Positions 26,801 to 36,698 are shown, counted from the first letter of the stretch. The stretch is 64,000 bases of DNA from Saccharopolyspora rosea (GCF_025643595.1 NZ_CP102826.1:5022001-5086000); one strand, 5' to 3'. Numbers and translations are program-made. Notes: generated by a model from the sequence alone, not told the origin.

Positions 26801-27979
26801 TCAGCCGAGCACGCCGCGCACCGAGGCGTGCCCCTTGAGCAGGTTGCGGGCGATGGTGCGCCGCTGGATCTCGTCGGTGCCCTCGAAGATGCGCAGCAGG
26901 CGCAGGTCGCGGTACCAGCGCTCGATCGGCAGTTCGCGGGTGTAGCCCATGCCGCCGTGCAGTTGCAGGACGCGGTCGACGATCTCGTTGGCGCGGGTGC
27001 CGCCGTAGAGCTTGGCGATCGACTGGGCGTGCCGGGAGTCGCCGCCCTGGTCGACCTGCCAGGCCGCCTGGAGCACCAGCCAGCGCAACGCCTCGATCTC
27101 CACCGCCGAGTCGGCGATCATCCACTGGATGGCCTGGCGTTCGGCGATCGGCTTGCCGAACGTCTCGCGGGTCCGGGCGTAGTCCAGCCCCATCTCGACC
27201 AGCCGTTCGCAGCCGCCGAGCGCTCGCGCGGGCAGCAGGTACCGGCCGCGCCCGATCCACTGCATGGCCAGCGCGAAGCCGCCGCCGATCTCGCCGAGCA
27301 CGTTCTCCTCGGGAACCCGCACGCCGTCGAACACCAGCGCCGCGGGCTGCCGGTCCCACTCGCCCATGATGTCGATCGGTTCCGACGTCCAGCCCATGTC
27401 GCGGTCGACCAGGAAGCAGGTCACGCCGCCGTCGGCGCCCTTGTCCCGGTCGGTGACGGCGAAGACCATGGCGAAGTCGGCGTCGATGCCGCCGGTGATG
27501 AACGTCTTCTCGCCGTTGATCACCCACTCGCCGCCGTCCAGGTGGGCGGTGGTGCGGATGTTCTTGGCATCCGACCCGGCGCCGGGCTCGGTGATCGCGA
27601 AGCACGACTTGCGGGTGCCTTCGATGGTCGGCAGCAGGTAGCGCTGCTTCTGCTCCTCGTTGGCGTGGTAGAGGATGTTGTCCGCGTAGCCGCCGAACCG
27701 GAACGGCACGAACGTGCGGCCGAGCTCGATCTCGATGAGCGCGGCCAGCACGGCCGACAGGCCCATGCCGCCGTACTCCTCGGGCGTCTGCACGCCCCAG
27801 AACCCGGCCTGCCGGGCCTTGTCCTGCAGCTCCCGCTGCTCCTGCTTGGTGAGCCCGCGCTCGCCGGCCCGCTCGCGGCGCAGCACCTCCGGCTCCAGCG
27901 GCACCAGCTCCCGCTGGACGAAGTTGCGCACCCAGTCGCGGATGTCGCGCTCGGTCTCGGACAGCGAGAAGTCCACCAT
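26801..27979 (-). CDS. Acyl-CoA dehydrogenase
   Basis: This 392-residue FAD enzyme introduces the alpha-beta double bond into acyl-CoA. The three family domains are visible: an N-terminal helical domain (SLSETERDIRDWVRNFVQRE), the middle beta domain with CFAITEPGAGSDAKNIRT (FAD signature), and the C-terminal helical domain with YARTRETFGKPIAERQAIQW, QLHGGMGYTRELPIERWYRD and the catalytic glutamate in LLRIFEGTDEIQRR. ATG 27979 has GGAGG 8 nt upstream. It is divergent from a TetR regulator over a 97-bp region with a clear palindrome at 28005, so it is probably induced by an acyl-CoA or fatty acid. Confidence 0.93.
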   Translation of the reverse strand: MVDFSLSETERDIRDWVRNFVQRELVPLEPEVLRRERAGERGLTKQEQRELQDKARQAGFWGVQTPEEYGGMGLSAVLAALIEIELGRTFVPFRFGGYADNILYHANEEQKQRYLLPTIEGTRKSCFAITEPGAGSDAKNIRTTAHLDGGEWVINGEKTFITGGIDADFAMVFAVTDRDKGADGGVTCFLVDRDMGWTSEPIDIMGEWDRQPAALVFDGVRVPEENVLGEIGGGFALAMQWIGRGRYLLPARALGGCERLVEMGLDYARTRETFGKPIAERQAIQWMIADSAVEIEALRWLVLQAAWQVDQGGDSRHAQSIAKLYGGTRANEIVDRVLQLHGGMGYTRELPIERWYRDLRLLRIFEGTDEIQRRTIARNLLKGHASVRGVLG

Positions 27980-28004
27980 CGCCTGTTCCTCCGACGCCCC
28001 GTGG

Positions 28005-28017
28005 CTAACAGCGTTAG
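28005..28017. promoter_or_regulatory. Palindromic operator candidate between acyl-CoA dehydrogenase and TetR genes
   Basis: CTAAC at 28005-28009 and GTTAG at 28013-28017 form a perfect inverted repeat with a 3-nt centre (GCTAACAGCGTTAGT). It is in the AT-richer middle of the divergent promoter region, as expected for an autoregulated TetR repressor. Confidence 0.6.
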
Positions 28018-28076
28018 TTTTGTGGCAGCCTAAGACCGCCGACGCGCCCCCGCAAGGGACCCGACGAGGAGAAACC

Positions 28077-28709
28077 GTGCCCAGACCCACCACGCCCCGG
28101 CTCTCGCCGGACGCCATCCGCCGCGCCGGGCTGGAGATCATCGACGCCGACGGCCTGGAAGAGCTGTCCATGCGCCGACTGGCCGACCGCCTCGGCGTGC
28201 GCGCCGCGTCCCTCTACAACCACGTCCGCACCAAGGACGAGCTGCTGCACGAGATCGCCGACGGCGTGATGGCCGACGTCGACGTCTCCGGCTTCGACGT
28301 CGACTGGCCGACCGGCCTGCGCACCTGGGCCCGCTCGTACCGCGCGGCGCTGGCCGCGCACCCCAACCTCGTCCCGTTCCTGGCCACCGGGCCGGACCGC
28401 CGGGAGAACGCGCTGCGCCGCGCCGACGCGGTGCACGGCGGCCTGACGCGCGCCGGGTGGCCGCAGCGGTACGCCACGATGATCGGCGCGTCCACGAAGT
28501 ACCTGGTCGTCGGTTCGGCGCTCGGGTCGTTCGCGCAGGGCTTCCCGGACGACGCCGAGGTCTACGACCAGCGCTTCCCGCACCTCAACCGCGCCCACCT
28601 GCTGCGCGAGCACGCGGCCGAGATCGACCACGACAGCTTCGAACTCGCGCTGTCGGCCCTCGTCGACGGCCTGCACCGGCTGTACCGGGAAGTGGCGCGC
28701 GACGGCTGA
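28077..28709 (+). CDS. TetR-family transcriptional regulator
   Basis: This 210-residue regulator has an N-terminal TetR HTH: AIRRAGLEIIDADGLEELSM, RRLADRLGVRAASLYNHVRT and KDELLHEIADGV. The C-terminal helical ligand domain (residues about 70-205) is of the TetR_C class with WPTGLRTWARSYRAAL. The GTG at 28077 is preceded by GAGGAG at 5-nt spacing. Because it is divergent from the acyl-CoA dehydrogenase and the spacer holds a palindrome, it most likely represses both genes and is released by an acyl-CoA or xenobiotic. Confidence 0.88.
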   Translation: MPRPTTPRLSPDAIRRAGLEIIDADGLEELSMRRLADRLGVRAASLYNHVRTKDELLHEIADGVMADVDVSGFDVDWPTGLRTWARSYRAALAAHPNLVPFLATGPDRRENALRRADAVHGGLTRAGWPQRYATMIGASTKYLVVGSALGSFAQGFPDDAEVYDQRFPHLNRAHLLREHAAEIDHDSFELALSALVDGLHRLYREVARDG

Positions 28710-28710
28710 G

Positions 28711-28830
28711 GCTGAGTGCCTGTCTTGAAATCGTTTTGCGAGGCGGTGCCGGTGGCGGAACCTCAGCGGCCGTCTCGACTGCGGAAGCCCCGGCCCATGT
28801 ACGCCCAGACCGCCGAGCAGCCGACCGCGC
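28711..28830. repeat. Partial copy of the modular intergenic repeat after the TetR gene
   Basis: CTGAGTGCCTGTCTTGAAAT, then GTTTTGCGAGGCGGTGCCGG and GGAACCTCAGCG match one end of the repeat at 43163-43508. A later GAAGCCCCGGCCCATGTACG and GCGCGTCAGCG match its inner modules in degenerate form. It begins 1 bp after the TetR stop codon. Confidence 0.65.
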
Positions 28831-28929
28831 GTCAGCGCAACCCCTGTGAGATCACACTCAAGTTTCGGTTGACCGGTCCGGCGGGGCTCCGTAGCGTCTG
28901 GCGGCAACAACCGAAGACCGCGCCGACGA

Positions 28930-29115
28930 CGTCGTGCGGGAGAGACTCCGCAGCGCAGCGGGGCGCCGAAGGAGCAACCACTCCCCACCAAACTCTCAGG
29001 CACCGTCACCGCACGGCAGCAGGCGAACACGGAGAAAAGCAGAAGCACCGCGCTTCTCGCCCAAGGTGCAAGCCGTCGGCAGCGGCGGTGAAACTCTCAG
29101 GCCAATGACTCCGGG
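28930..29115 (+). ncRNA. Tandem glycine riboswitch upstream of gcvT
   Basis: Two glycine aptamers in tandem are recognisable. The first has GCGGGAGAGACTCCGCAGC, GGGCGCCGAAGGAGCAA and ACTCTCAGGCACCGTCACCG. The second has CTCGCCCAAGGTGCAAGCCG and GGCGGTGAAACTCTCAGGCC. Conserved GCCGAAGGAGCAA-type and CTCTCAGG-type elements are the family hallmark. Glycine binding turns on glycine cleavage genes. It lies 125 bp ahead of gcvT on the same strand. Confidence 0.93.
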
Positions 29116-29240
29116 GAGACCGCCCGACCAGCGCATGCCCGCGCAGGTCGCGGTCGAGGTGCCCCGGATATGGTTGGGCGCAAGTGAGCTGACCGGCCCT
29201 CGACTGCCGACCGGCGCCCACCAGGAGGAGTCTCACAACG

Positions 29241-30344
29241 ATGTCGTCGCCACGACGGACACCCTTGCACCACGTGCACCAGGCGCTCGGTGCCACCTTC
29301 ACCGAGTTCGCCGGCTGGACCATGCCGCTGCGCTACTCCGGGGACGCCGCCGAGCACAACGCCGTCCGCGGCGCCGCCGGCCTGTTCGACCTGACCCACA
29401 TGGGCGAGATCCGGATCAGCGGTCCGCAGGCCGCCGAGGCGCTGGACTACGCGCTGGTCGCCAACGCCTCCGCGATCAAGCCCGGCCGGGCGCGCTACAC
29501 GATGCTCTGCAACGCCGAGGGGGGCGTGCTCGACGACCTGATCGTCTACCGCCTCGGTGAGCAGGAGTTCCTGATCGTCGCCAACGCGGCGAACGCGGCG
29601 GTGGTCTCCGACGAGCTCGCGCGGCGCGTCGGCGGCTTCGACGCCGAGCACCAGGACGTCTCCGACGACTACGCGCTGATCGCGGTGCAGGGTCCGCGCG
29701 CGGTCGACATCCTCGCGCCGCTGACCGACACCGACCTCGACGCGGTCAAGTACTACGCGGGCTACCGGGCGACCGTCGCGGGCAAGGACGCGCTGCTGGC
29801 GCGCACCGGCTACACCGGCGAGGACGGGTTCGAGCTGTTCGTCTCCCCTTCCGACGCGGAGGCCGTCTGGCAGGCGCTGTCCGAGTCCGGTGCCGAGCAC
29901 GGCCTGCAGCCCACCGGGTTGTCCTGCCGCGACACGCTGCGGCTGGAGGCGGGCATGCCGCTGTACGGCAACGAGCTGTCCGCCGAGCTGACCCCGTTCC
30001 ACGCCAACCTCGGCCGGGTGGTCAAGCTCGACAAGGCGAGCGACTTCGTCGGCAAGGAGGCGCTGGCGAAGGTCGCCGAGCAGCCCACCGACCGCACGCT
30101 GGTCGGCCTGACCACGTCGCAGCGCCGCGCGCCCCGGCACGGCTACCGGGTGCTCGACGCCGACGGCGCCGAGATCGGTGTGGTCACCAGCGGCGCGCCG
30201 TCCCCGACGCTCGGCCACCCGATCGCGATGGCCTACGTCGACCGCGCGCACAGCGCCCCCGGAACCTCGCTCCAGGTGGACATCCGCGGCACGGCCGTGC
30301 CCGTGGAGGTCGCCGAGCTGCCGTTCTACCGCCGCAACGCCTGA
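29241..30344 (+). CDS. gcvT: Glycine cleavage system T protein (aminomethyltransferase)
   Basis: This 367-residue folate enzyme moves the aminomethyl carbon from lipoylated H protein to tetrahydrofolate, releasing ammonia. Motifs include [29 protein letters not shown] with the catalytic aspartate, [52 protein letters not shown] and the C-terminal barrel. ATG 29241 follows AGGAGGAG by about 10 nt. It is controlled by the glycine riboswitch immediately upstream and followed 23 bp later by glyA. No gcvH or gcvP is in the window, so they must lie elsewhere. Confidence 0.95.
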   Translation: MSSPRRTPLHHVHQALGATFTEFAGWTMPLRYSGDAAEHNAVRGAAGLFDLTHMGEIRISGPQAAEALDYALVANASAIKPGRARYTMLCNAEGGVLDDLIVYRLGEQEFLIVANAANAAVVSDELARRVGGFDAEHQDVSDDYALIAVQGPRAVDILAPLTDTDLDAVKYYAGYRATVAGKDALLARTGYTGEDGFELFVSPSDAEAVWQALSESGAEHGLQPTGLSCRDTLRLEAGMPLYGNELSAELTPFHANLGRVVKLDKASDFVGKEALAKVAEQPTDRTLVGLTTSQRRAPRHGYRVLDADGAEIGVVTSGAPSPTLGHPIAMAYVDRAHSAPGTSLQVDIRGTAVPVEVAELPFYRRNA

Positions 30345-30367
30345 CGAGACCGAAACAGGAGGCAATC

Positions 30368-31648
30368 ATGTCGACACCGGACCTGTTCAACGATGAGTTG
30401 GCTGTGGTGGATGCGGAGGTGGCGGCGGCGGTGGGCGCCGAGCTCGGCCGCCAGCAGTCGACGTTGGAGATGATCGCGTCGGAGAACTTCGCGCCGCAGG
30501 CGGTGTTGCAGGCGCAGGGGTCGGTTCTGACGAACAAGTACGCCGAGGGGTATCCGGGCAAGCGCTACTACGGTGGTTGCGAGCACGTGGATGTGGTGGA
30601 GCGGTTGGCGATCCAGCGGGTCAAGGACCTGTTCGGGGCGTCGTTCGCGAACGTGCAGCCGCATTCGGGTGCGCAGGCCAACGCGGCGGCGATGTTCGCG
30701 TTGCTCAAGCCGGGTGACACGATCATGGGGCTGGATCTGGCCCATGGTGGGCACCTCACGCACGGGATGCGGATCAACTTCTCCGGCAAGCTGTACAACG
30801 TGGTGCCCTACCACGTGCGCGATGACGACCACCGGGTGGACATGGACGAGGTCGCCCGGCTGGCCCGTGAGCACCGGCCCAGGATGATCATCGCCGGGTG
30901 GTCGGCCTACCCGCGGCAGCTGGACTTCGCCCGGTTCCGCGAGATCGCCGACGAGGTCGGGGCGTATCTGATGGTGGACATGGCGCACTTCGCCGGGCTG
31001 GTGGCCGCCGGGCTGCACCCGAACCCGGTGCCGCACGCCCACGTGGTCACCACCACCACCCACAAGACCCTGGGCGGGCCGCGGGGCGGGGTGATCCTGT
31101 CCGGTGATGAGGAGTTCGCCAAGAAGTTCAACTCCGCGGTGTTCCCCGGCCAGCAGGGCGGGCCGCTGGAGCACGTGATCGCGGGCAAGGCGGTGGCGTT
31201 CAAGATCGCCGCTTCTCCGGAGTTCACCGACCGGCAGCGCCGCACCGTCGAGGGCGCCCGGATCCTGGCCGACCGGCTGTCGGCCGATGACGCCCGCGCC
31301 GCCGGGGTGCGGCTGGTCTCCGGCGGCACCGACGTGCACCTGGTGCTGGTCGACCTGCGCGACTCGCGGTTGGACGGCCGGCAGGCCGAGGACCGGCTGC
31401 ACGAGATCGGCATCACCGTCAACCGCAACGCCGTGCCCAACGACCCCCGGCCGCCGATGGTGACCTCCGGCCTGCGCATCGGCACCCCCGCCCTGGCCAC
31501 CCGCGGCTTCGGCGCGGGCGAATTCACCGAGGTCGCCGACATCATCGCCGAAGCCCTCAAACCCGACTACGACGACACCACCGCGACCAAGCTGCGTGGC
31601 CGCGTGGAAACACTGGCCACCAACTTCCCCCTCTACCCCAACCTCTGA
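30368..31648 (+). CDS. glyA: Serine hydroxymethyltransferase
   Basis: This 426-residue PLP enzyme interconverts serine and glycine with tetrahydrofolate. Family blocks are [52 protein letters not shown] (as [13 protein letters not shown]), the PLP lysine in [15 protein letters not shown], and [23 protein letters not shown] 30368 has GGAGG upstream, 23 bp from gcvT, so it shares the riboswitch-controlled mRNA. Codon use shifts within the gene: the first third favours G-ending codons and TTG/GGT, the last third the usual C-ending ones. A strong terminator follows. Confidence 0.96.
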   Translation: MSTPDLFNDELAVVDAEVAAAVGAELGRQQSTLEMIASENFAPQAVLQAQGSVLTNKYAEGYPGKRYYGGCEHVDVVERLAIQRVKDLFGASFANVQPHSGAQANAAAMFALLKPGDTIMGLDLAHGGHLTHGMRINFSGKLYNVVPYHVRDDDHRVDMDEVARLAREHRPRMIIAGWSAYPRQLDFARFREIADEVGAYLMVDMAHFAGLVAAGLHPNPVPHAHVVTTTTHKTLGGPRGGVILSGDEEFAKKFNSAVFPGQQGGPLEHVIAGKAVAFKIAASPEFTDRQRRTVEGARILADRLSADDARAAGVRLVSGGTDVHLVLVDLRDSRLDGRQAEDRLHEIGITVNRNAVPNDPRPPMVTSGLRIGTPALATRGFGAGEFTEVADIIAEALKPDYDDTTATKLRGRVETLATNFPLYPNL

Positions 31649-31657
31649 ACACGCACC

Positions 31658-31693
31658 GACGCCGCGCCCCGGGAATCTCCGGGGCGCGGCGTC
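31658..31693 (+). terminator. Terminator of the gcvT-glyA operon
   Basis: A perfect 15-bp stem (GACGCCGCGCCCCGG at 31658-31672, complement at 31679-31693) with a 6-nt loop, followed by TTGCTGT, starts 10 bp after the glyA stop. Confidence 0.9.
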
Positions 31694-31831
31694 TTGCTGT
31701 CCGAAGTGGACTGATCAATGGGGCAAAGGCCCGGTTACAACCGGGCGAACCTCTTGCCACCGCCAGCCGGATGCCCCAGTATCTCCGCAGTTCCAGCGAA
31801 ACCCGCTGCGCGAACCGAGGAGTCCACTTCG

Positions 31832-33223
31832 ATGAGCCAACCACCCGCCGAGGAGTACCGCAAGGAACTGGGAACCCGGCACATCAACATGATCGCCATC
31901 GGCGGAGCGATCGGTGTCGGATTGTTCCTGGGGTCCGGGAAGGCGCTCCACCAGGTCGGCCCCGGCCTGGTCGTGATCTACGCGATCGCCGGACTGATGA
32001 TCTTCTTCGTGATGCGAGCGCTCGGCGAACTGCTGATGTACCGCCCGGTCAGCGGCTCGTTCGCGGAGTACGCCGGGGAATTCGTCGGCCCGTGGGCGCG
32101 GTTCGCCACCGGCTGGGGGTACTGGGTGGTGTGGATCGTGACCGGCATGGCCGAGATCACCGCCGTCGGCAAGTACTTCCAGTTCTGGTTCCCCTCCGTC
32201 CCGCAGTGGATTCCGGCGCTGGGGGCGCTGATCGTGCTCAGCGGCGTCAACCTCATCGCGGTGAAGCTGTTCGGCGAGTTCGAGTTCTGGTTCGCGCTGG
32301 TCAAGGTGGTGGCGATCGTCGGGCTGATCGTGCTGGCCGCGGCGATCCTGGTGTTCGGGTTCAGCGATGTGGGACCGACCGCGTCGGTGAGCAACATCTG
32401 GTCGCACGGCGGCCTGTTCCCCAACGGCGGGGTGTCGGCGCTGCTGGCCTTCCAGATCGTCATGTTCGCGTTCATCGGCGTGGAGATGGTGGGCCAGACC
32501 GCCAGCGAGAGCAGCGATCCGCAGCGGGTCCTGCCGCGGGCCATCAACTCGGTGATGTGGCGGATCCTGATCTTCTACGTGGGCGCCCTCGCCGCGCTGA
32601 CCGCGCTGGTGCCGTGGAACCGCTTCCCGGCCGACGGCAGCCCCTTCGTGCACGCCTTCACCCTGATCGGAATCCCGGCCGCCGCGGGGATCATCAACTT
32701 CGTGGTGACCACGGCCGCGCTGTCGTCCTGCAACAGCGGCCTGTACTCCACCGCGCGGATGATGCGCACGCTGTCCCAGGAAGGACAGGCGCCGCGCGCG
32801 GTCGGACGGCTCAGCAGGCGCGCCGTTCCGGCGCGGGCGATCGGCATCTCGTTCGGCGTCATGCTGATCGGCGTGGCGCTGAACTACTTCGTGCCCGAGG
32901 AGGCGTTCACCTACATCACCAGCGCGAGCACCGTGGGCGCCATCTTCACCTGGGCGATGATCGTCATCGCCCACCTCGGCTACCGGCGGAAGGTCGCGGC
33001 CGGTGAGATCCCGGCGGGCCGGTTCCGGATGCCGTGGGCGCCGTACTCGAACTACGTGGTGCTGGCGTTCCTGGCGTTCGTGGTGGTGCTGCTGGCCTTC
33101 GACGCCGACACCCGGATCGCGCTGTACATCACGCCGGTCCTGGTCGTGCTGGCCGTCGTGGGGTACCAGTTGTCCGTCCGGACGCAGCGGCGGCGCGGCG
33201 ACGAGCGCACCCCGGTCGCTTGA
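31832..33223 (+). CDS. Amino-acid permease of the AAT family (CycA-like)
   Basis: This 463-residue permease has 12 membrane helices and the AAT signature block: RHINMIAIGGAIGVGLFLGS, then HQVGPGLVVIYAIAGLMIFF and MRALGELLMYRPVSGSFAEY. FIGVEMVGQTASESSDPQRV and CNSGLYSTARMMRTLSQEGQ are also typical of the CycA/GabP/ProY group. ATG 31832 has GAGGAG 11 nt upstream. It follows the gcvT-glyA terminator, so it has its own promoter. Placement next to glycine and serine enzymes suggests glycine, D-alanine or D-serine uptake (CycA), but substrate cannot be read from sequence alone. Confidence 0.88.
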   Translation: MSQPPAEEYRKELGTRHINMIAIGGAIGVGLFLGSGKALHQVGPGLVVIYAIAGLMIFFVMRALGELLMYRPVSGSFAEYAGEFVGPWARFATGWGYWVVWIVTGMAEITAVGKYFQFWFPSVPQWIPALGALIVLSGVNLIAVKLFGEFEFWFALVKVVAIVGLIVLAAAILVFGFSDVGPTASVSNIWSHGGLFPNGGVSALLAFQIVMFAFIGVEMVGQTASESSDPQRVLPRAINSVMWRILIFYVGALAALTALVPWNRFPADGSPFVHAFTLIGIPAAAGIINFVVTTAALSSCNSGLYSTARMMRTLSQEGQAPRAVGRLSRRAVPARAIGISFGVMLIGVALNYFVPEEAFTYITSASTVGAIFTWAMIVIAHLGYRRKVAAGEIPAGRFRMPWAPYSNYVVLAFLAFVVVLLAFDADTRIALYITPVLVVLAVVGYQLSVRTQRRRGDERTPVA

Positions 33224-33308
33224 GGTCGCGCGCCCACAAAGCGCTACCGCCGCGCTTGTAGGACCGCGCTGTTGTCGCCGCGTCGCGGGTCGGACGAAGC
33301 TCTAGGGC

Positions 33309-34370
33309 ATGACGATCTTGCTGGACGAGCTGGTCGCGCAGGCGCTCGATCGCCGCGCCCCGACCCGCGACGCGGCCCACGCGCTGCTGACCGACGAGTT
33401 CGAGGTGCTCGACGTGGTGGCGGCGGCAGCCCGCGTCCGCCGCCACTTCTTCGGCAACCGGGTCAAGCTCAACACGATCATCAACATGAAGAGCGGCCTG
33501 TGCCCGGAGGACTGCACGTACTGCTCGCAGCGGCTCGGGTCCACTTCGGACATCCTCAAGTACTCGTGGATCAAGCCGGACGAGGCCGCCGAGGCCGCCG
33601 ACCGCGCGGCGCGGGCCGGCGCCAAGCGCATCTGCCTGGTGGCCAGCGGACGCGGCCCCGGCCAGCGCGACCTCGGCCGCGTCTCCGAGACCATCGAGGC
33701 CATCCGGGCCAAGCAGCCGGACGTGGAGATCTGCGCCTGCCTGGGCCTGTTGCAGGAGGGCCAGGCCGAGCAGCTGCGCGACAGCGGCGTCCACGCCTAC
33801 AGCCACAACCTCAACACCAACGAGGCCCGCTACGCCGACATCTGCAGCACGCACACCTTCGATGACCGGGCGAACACCGTCCGCAAGGCCACCTCCGCGG
33901 GGCTGTCGCCCTGTTCCGGGGCCATCTTCGGGATGGGCGAGTCCGATGCGGACGTCGTGGACATGGCCTTCGAACTGCGGGAACTCGACCCGGACTCGGT
34001 GCCGGTGAACTTCCTGATCCCGATGGAGGGCACCCCGCTGGGCACCGACTGGCACCTCACCCCGCAGCGCTGCCTGCGCATCCTGTCGCTGTTCCGGTTC
34101 TTCTTCCCCGACGTGGAACTGCGGCTGGCCGGCGGGCGCGAAATCCACCTGCGCAGCCAGCAACCGCTGGCGCTGCACGTGGTCAACTCCATCTTCCTCG
34201 GCGACTACCTGACCAGCGAAGGCGCCTCCGGCAACGACGACCGCCAGCTGATCGCCGACGCGGGCTTCACCATCGAGGGCACCGACGAGCAGACCCTCCC
34301 GGACGCCCGCCACGACCTGGTCGCCATCCGCCGCCGCGGCGTCGGCACCGACCAACCCAGCAACGCCTGA
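33309..34370 (+). CDS. bioB: Biotin synthase
   Basis: This 353-residue radical-SAM enzyme inserts sulfur into dethiobiotin. The SAM-cluster cysteines are Cys65, Cys69 and Cys72 in [10 protein letters not shown]. Further BioB blocks are [86 protein letters not shown] and [12 protein letters not shown]. The ATG at 33309 has AGGG almost touching it, so initiation may be weak or leaderless. No other biotin genes are adjacent. It converges on the PBP4 gene with a shared terminator between. Confidence 0.95.
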   Translation: MTILLDELVAQALDRRAPTRDAAHALLTDEFEVLDVVAAAARVRRHFFGNRVKLNTIINMKSGLCPEDCTYCSQRLGSTSDILKYSWIKPDEAAEAADRAARAGAKRICLVASGRGPGQRDLGRVSETIEAIRAKQPDVEICACLGLLQEGQAEQLRDSGVHAYSHNLNTNEARYADICSTHTFDDRANTVRKATSAGLSPCSGAIFGMGESDADVVDMAFELRELDPDSVPVNFLIPMEGTPLGTDWHLTPQRCLRILSLFRFFFPDVELRLAGGREIHLRSQQPLALHVVNSIFLGDYLTSEGASGNDDRQLIADAGFTIEGTDEQTLPDARHDLVAIRRRGVGTDQPSNA

Positions 34371-34377
34371 CCGCCCC

Positions 34378-34408
34378 GCGCGGGCACCGGTGCGCCCGGT
34401 GCCCGCGC
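34378..34408. terminator. Bidirectional terminator between bioB and the PBP4 gene
   Basis: GCGCGGGCACCG (34378-34389) and CGGTGCCCGCGC (34397-34408) form a perfect 12-bp stem with a 7-nt loop between the two convergent genes. Confidence 0.85.
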
Positions 34409-34449
34409 CGGCGGAACAGGACGTCCGCCGGGAGATCGCCCTGGTGCGG

Positions 34450-36000
34450 TCAGCACCCCTTGACCCAGGAGCACTCCAGGCCGCGCTCGGCGGACGTCCG
34501 CGGGTGCGGCACGGCCGGCACCCCGCGCGCCTGGTCGTTCGCCCCGTCGTACTGGGCGAGGCGGACGGCGATCGCGTCCTGCAGGTCGTTCGGCGGGTCG
34601 GCCACGAAGTCGTTGAACACCACGGAGAACACCAGCGGCCGCCGGTCGGCGCCGGTGACGTACCCGGACAGCGACGTCACCCCGGTCATCGACCCGGTCT
34701 TGGCGTGCACGTTGCCCGCCGCCGGGGTGCCGCCCATCCGGTTGCGCAACGTGCCGCCGACCATCCGGTCCTGCTCGCCGGCCACCGGCAGGGCGTCCTG
34801 GAACTCGCGGAACCACGGCCGTTGCCGCGCGTTGTCCAGCAGCAGGGTCAGCTGCTCCGGCGTGACGGCGTCCAATGCGGACAGTCCGGAGCCGTCCACC
34901 ATGCGCAGCACCCGCGGATCCACGCCCAGCCCGCGCAGCTTCTCGGAGAGCACGGCCAGTCCGGCGTCCCAGGTGCCCTGACCGCGCAGCACGCGGCCCA
35001 TCGACTTCACCAGCACCTCGGCGTGCTCGTTGTTGCTCAGCTTCAGGAACGGCACCAGCAGGTCCCGCAGCGGCATCGACTCGCGCGCGGCGAGCGCACG
35101 CGCACCGGCCGGTGCCGCGCCGGGAGCGCCCGGCCGCACCGACACGCCGTGCGCGGCGAGCGCGCGGGTGAAGAGGTCCGCGGCGTAGGCCGCCGGATCG
35201 GGCACCGACGTGAAGTCCTCGCTCGGCGCTCCCCCGGCCGGAACCGTCCCGCTCACCACGACCCGCGACGAGCCGTGCCCTCGCTCGACGGTCACGTTCG
35301 GTCGCGCCCCCTGCGCCGCGGTCGTCGTCCGGTTCTCCAGCTGCACGACACCGGTCGACGGCTCCAGGGCGAGATCGGCGGGTTTGCCCGGCGTCGTCGG
35401 CGTGACCCGCACCTTGGCGCTCCCGGCGTCGAAGTCGGTGTCCGGCGCCGCGGTCAGCGCCGACACCGGCGCCGCGTAGTAGTACGGCTCGTCGTCCCAG
35501 GCCCACCCGGCGCCCAGCGGCACGTCGTCGAACCACGTGGCGTCGGTGCGCAACGTGCCCCGCACCTCGCGGATCCCGGAGTCGGCGACCTGCGCGGCCA
35601 GCCGGTCGTAGTCGGCGGCGAGCACGGTGGGATCACCCGTGCCGCGCAGGAACAGGTCACCGTCCAGCACCGGCCCCGACCGGCGGGCGTCGGACACCAC
35701 GTCGGTGCGGAACCGGTAGTCCGGGCCCAGCGCCTCCAGCGCGGCGGCCGCGGTGAACAGCTTCGCGTTCGACGCGGGCGTCACCCGGTACCCGGCCTGC
35801 CTGCTGTAGAGCACCTGGTCGGTCTCCGGATCGCGCACCACGACCCCGGCGTGCGCCCCGTCCAGCCGCGGATCCGCCAGGATCCGGTCCAGATCGGCGC
35901 GCAGCGCGTCCGGGCCGCCGGGGGCGGCACCGGACGTCGCCGCGAACGGAAGCACCAGCGCAACAGCCGCCCCGACGGCCACACCCCACCAACGCCGCAT
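34450..36000 (-). CDS. dacB: D-alanyl-D-alanine carboxypeptidase/endopeptidase (PBP4 type, peptidase S13)
   Basis: This 516-residue penicillin-binding protein trims peptidoglycan cross-links. A signal peptide covers about residues 1-25 (MRRWWGVAVGAAVALVLPFA). The three active-site motifs are SxxK at Ser77-Lys80 (PASNAKL), SxN in KLSNNEHAEVL, and KTG in VHAKTGSMTGV. A long insertion domain between the first and second motif is typical of S13 enzymes. ATG 36000 has GAGGGAG upstream. The mature C terminus ends in CSWVKGC, with two cysteines that could form a disulfide. Confidence 0.92.
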   Translation of the reverse strand: MRRWWGVAVGAAVALVLPFAATSGAAPGGPDALRADLDRILADPRLDGAHAGVVVRDPETDQVLYSRQAGYRVTPASNAKLFTAAAALEALGPDYRFRTDVVSDARRSGPVLDGDLFLRGTGDPTVLAADYDRLAAQVADSGIREVRGTLRTDATWFDDVPLGAGWAWDDEPYYYAAPVSALTAAPDTDFDAGSAKVRVTPTTPGKPADLALEPSTGVVQLENRTTTAAQGARPNVTVERGHGSSRVVVSGTVPAGGAPSEDFTSVPDPAAYAADLFTRALAAHGVSVRPGAPGAAPAGARALAARESMPLRDLLVPFLKLSNNEHAEVLVKSMGRVLRGQGTWDAGLAVLSEKLRGLGVDPRVLRMVDGSGLSALDAVTPEQLTLLLDNARQRPWFREFQDALPVAGEQDRMVGGTLRNRMGGTPAAGNVHAKTGSMTGVTSLSGYVTGADRRPLVFSVVFNDFVADPPNDLQDAIAVRLAQYDGANDQARGVPAVPHPRTSAERGLECSWVKGC

Positions 36001-36086
36001 CCCGCAACTCCCTCGCCCGGATCGAGAAGAACGAGGCAGCGTAACCGCGAGCACGACGCAGGGTCAACGCGTGATCACGCGGCGCG

Positions 36087-36698
36087 TCAGGTCAGCGCGA
36101 TGGAGGTCGCCATCGCGAGCAGCGCCCCACCGCAGCAGCGCTCGAAGACCTTGCGGCGGCGCGGGCTGGCCAGCAGCGCCGACAACCAGCGCACGGACGG
36201 GATGACGATCAGCCACCACACGCCGAACAGCCCGACGGCGACACCGCTGAGCAGCGCGGCCTGCGGCATCGCGGCCGCGGTCGGGTCCATCGCCTGCGGC
36301 ATCAGCGTCAGGAACGTCAGCAGGACCTTGGGGTTGAGCACGTCGGTCAGCAGCGCGCGCAGGAAGATCGAGCGGTTCGAGCGCTCCGGCTGCGGCGCGT
36401 CCGGTCCACCGACCGCCTTGCCCGCCTTGCGCAGGATCTGCACGCCCATCCAGACCAGGTAGGCCACGCCGATCGTCTTCACCACCAGCAGCGCCGCCGG
36501 TACGGTCGCCACCAGCGCGGACAGCCCGAGCGTGGCGGCGGTGGCGTGGATCAGCAGCCCGCAGGTCACCCCGGCGGCCGCCAGCCAGCCGCGCCGCGCG
36601 TCCGCCGCGGCGTGACTGGTGATCAGCACGAAGTCCGGACCGGGTACCAGGACGATCACCAACAGCGCCAACAGGAACGACCCCCAGGCGATGTGCAC
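36087..36698 (-). CDS. LysE/RhtB-family amino-acid exporter
   Basis: This 203-residue protein has six hydrophobic segments and the LysE opening pattern: ALLVIVLVPGPDFVLITSHA, ADARRGWLAAAGVTCGLLIH, and KTIGVAYLVWMGVQILRK before the variable loop, then LLTDVLNPKVLLTFLTLMPQ. It exports an amino acid or derivative. GTG 36698 follows GGAGGA by 3 nt; an earlier ATG at 36737 is unconserved. It is divergent from an Lrp-family regulator across 92 bp, the classic arrangement for an exporter switched on by its substrate. Confidence 0.9.
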   Translation of the reverse strand: MHIAWGSFLLALLVIVLVPGPDFVLITSHAAADARRGWLAAAGVTCGLLIHATAATLGLSALVATVPAALLVVKTIGVAYLVWMGVQILRKAGKAVGGPDAPQPERSNRSIFLRALLTDVLNPKVLLTFLTLMPQAMDPTAAAMPQAALLSGVAVGLFGVWWLIVIPSVRWLSALLASPRRRKVFERCCGGALLAMATSIALT

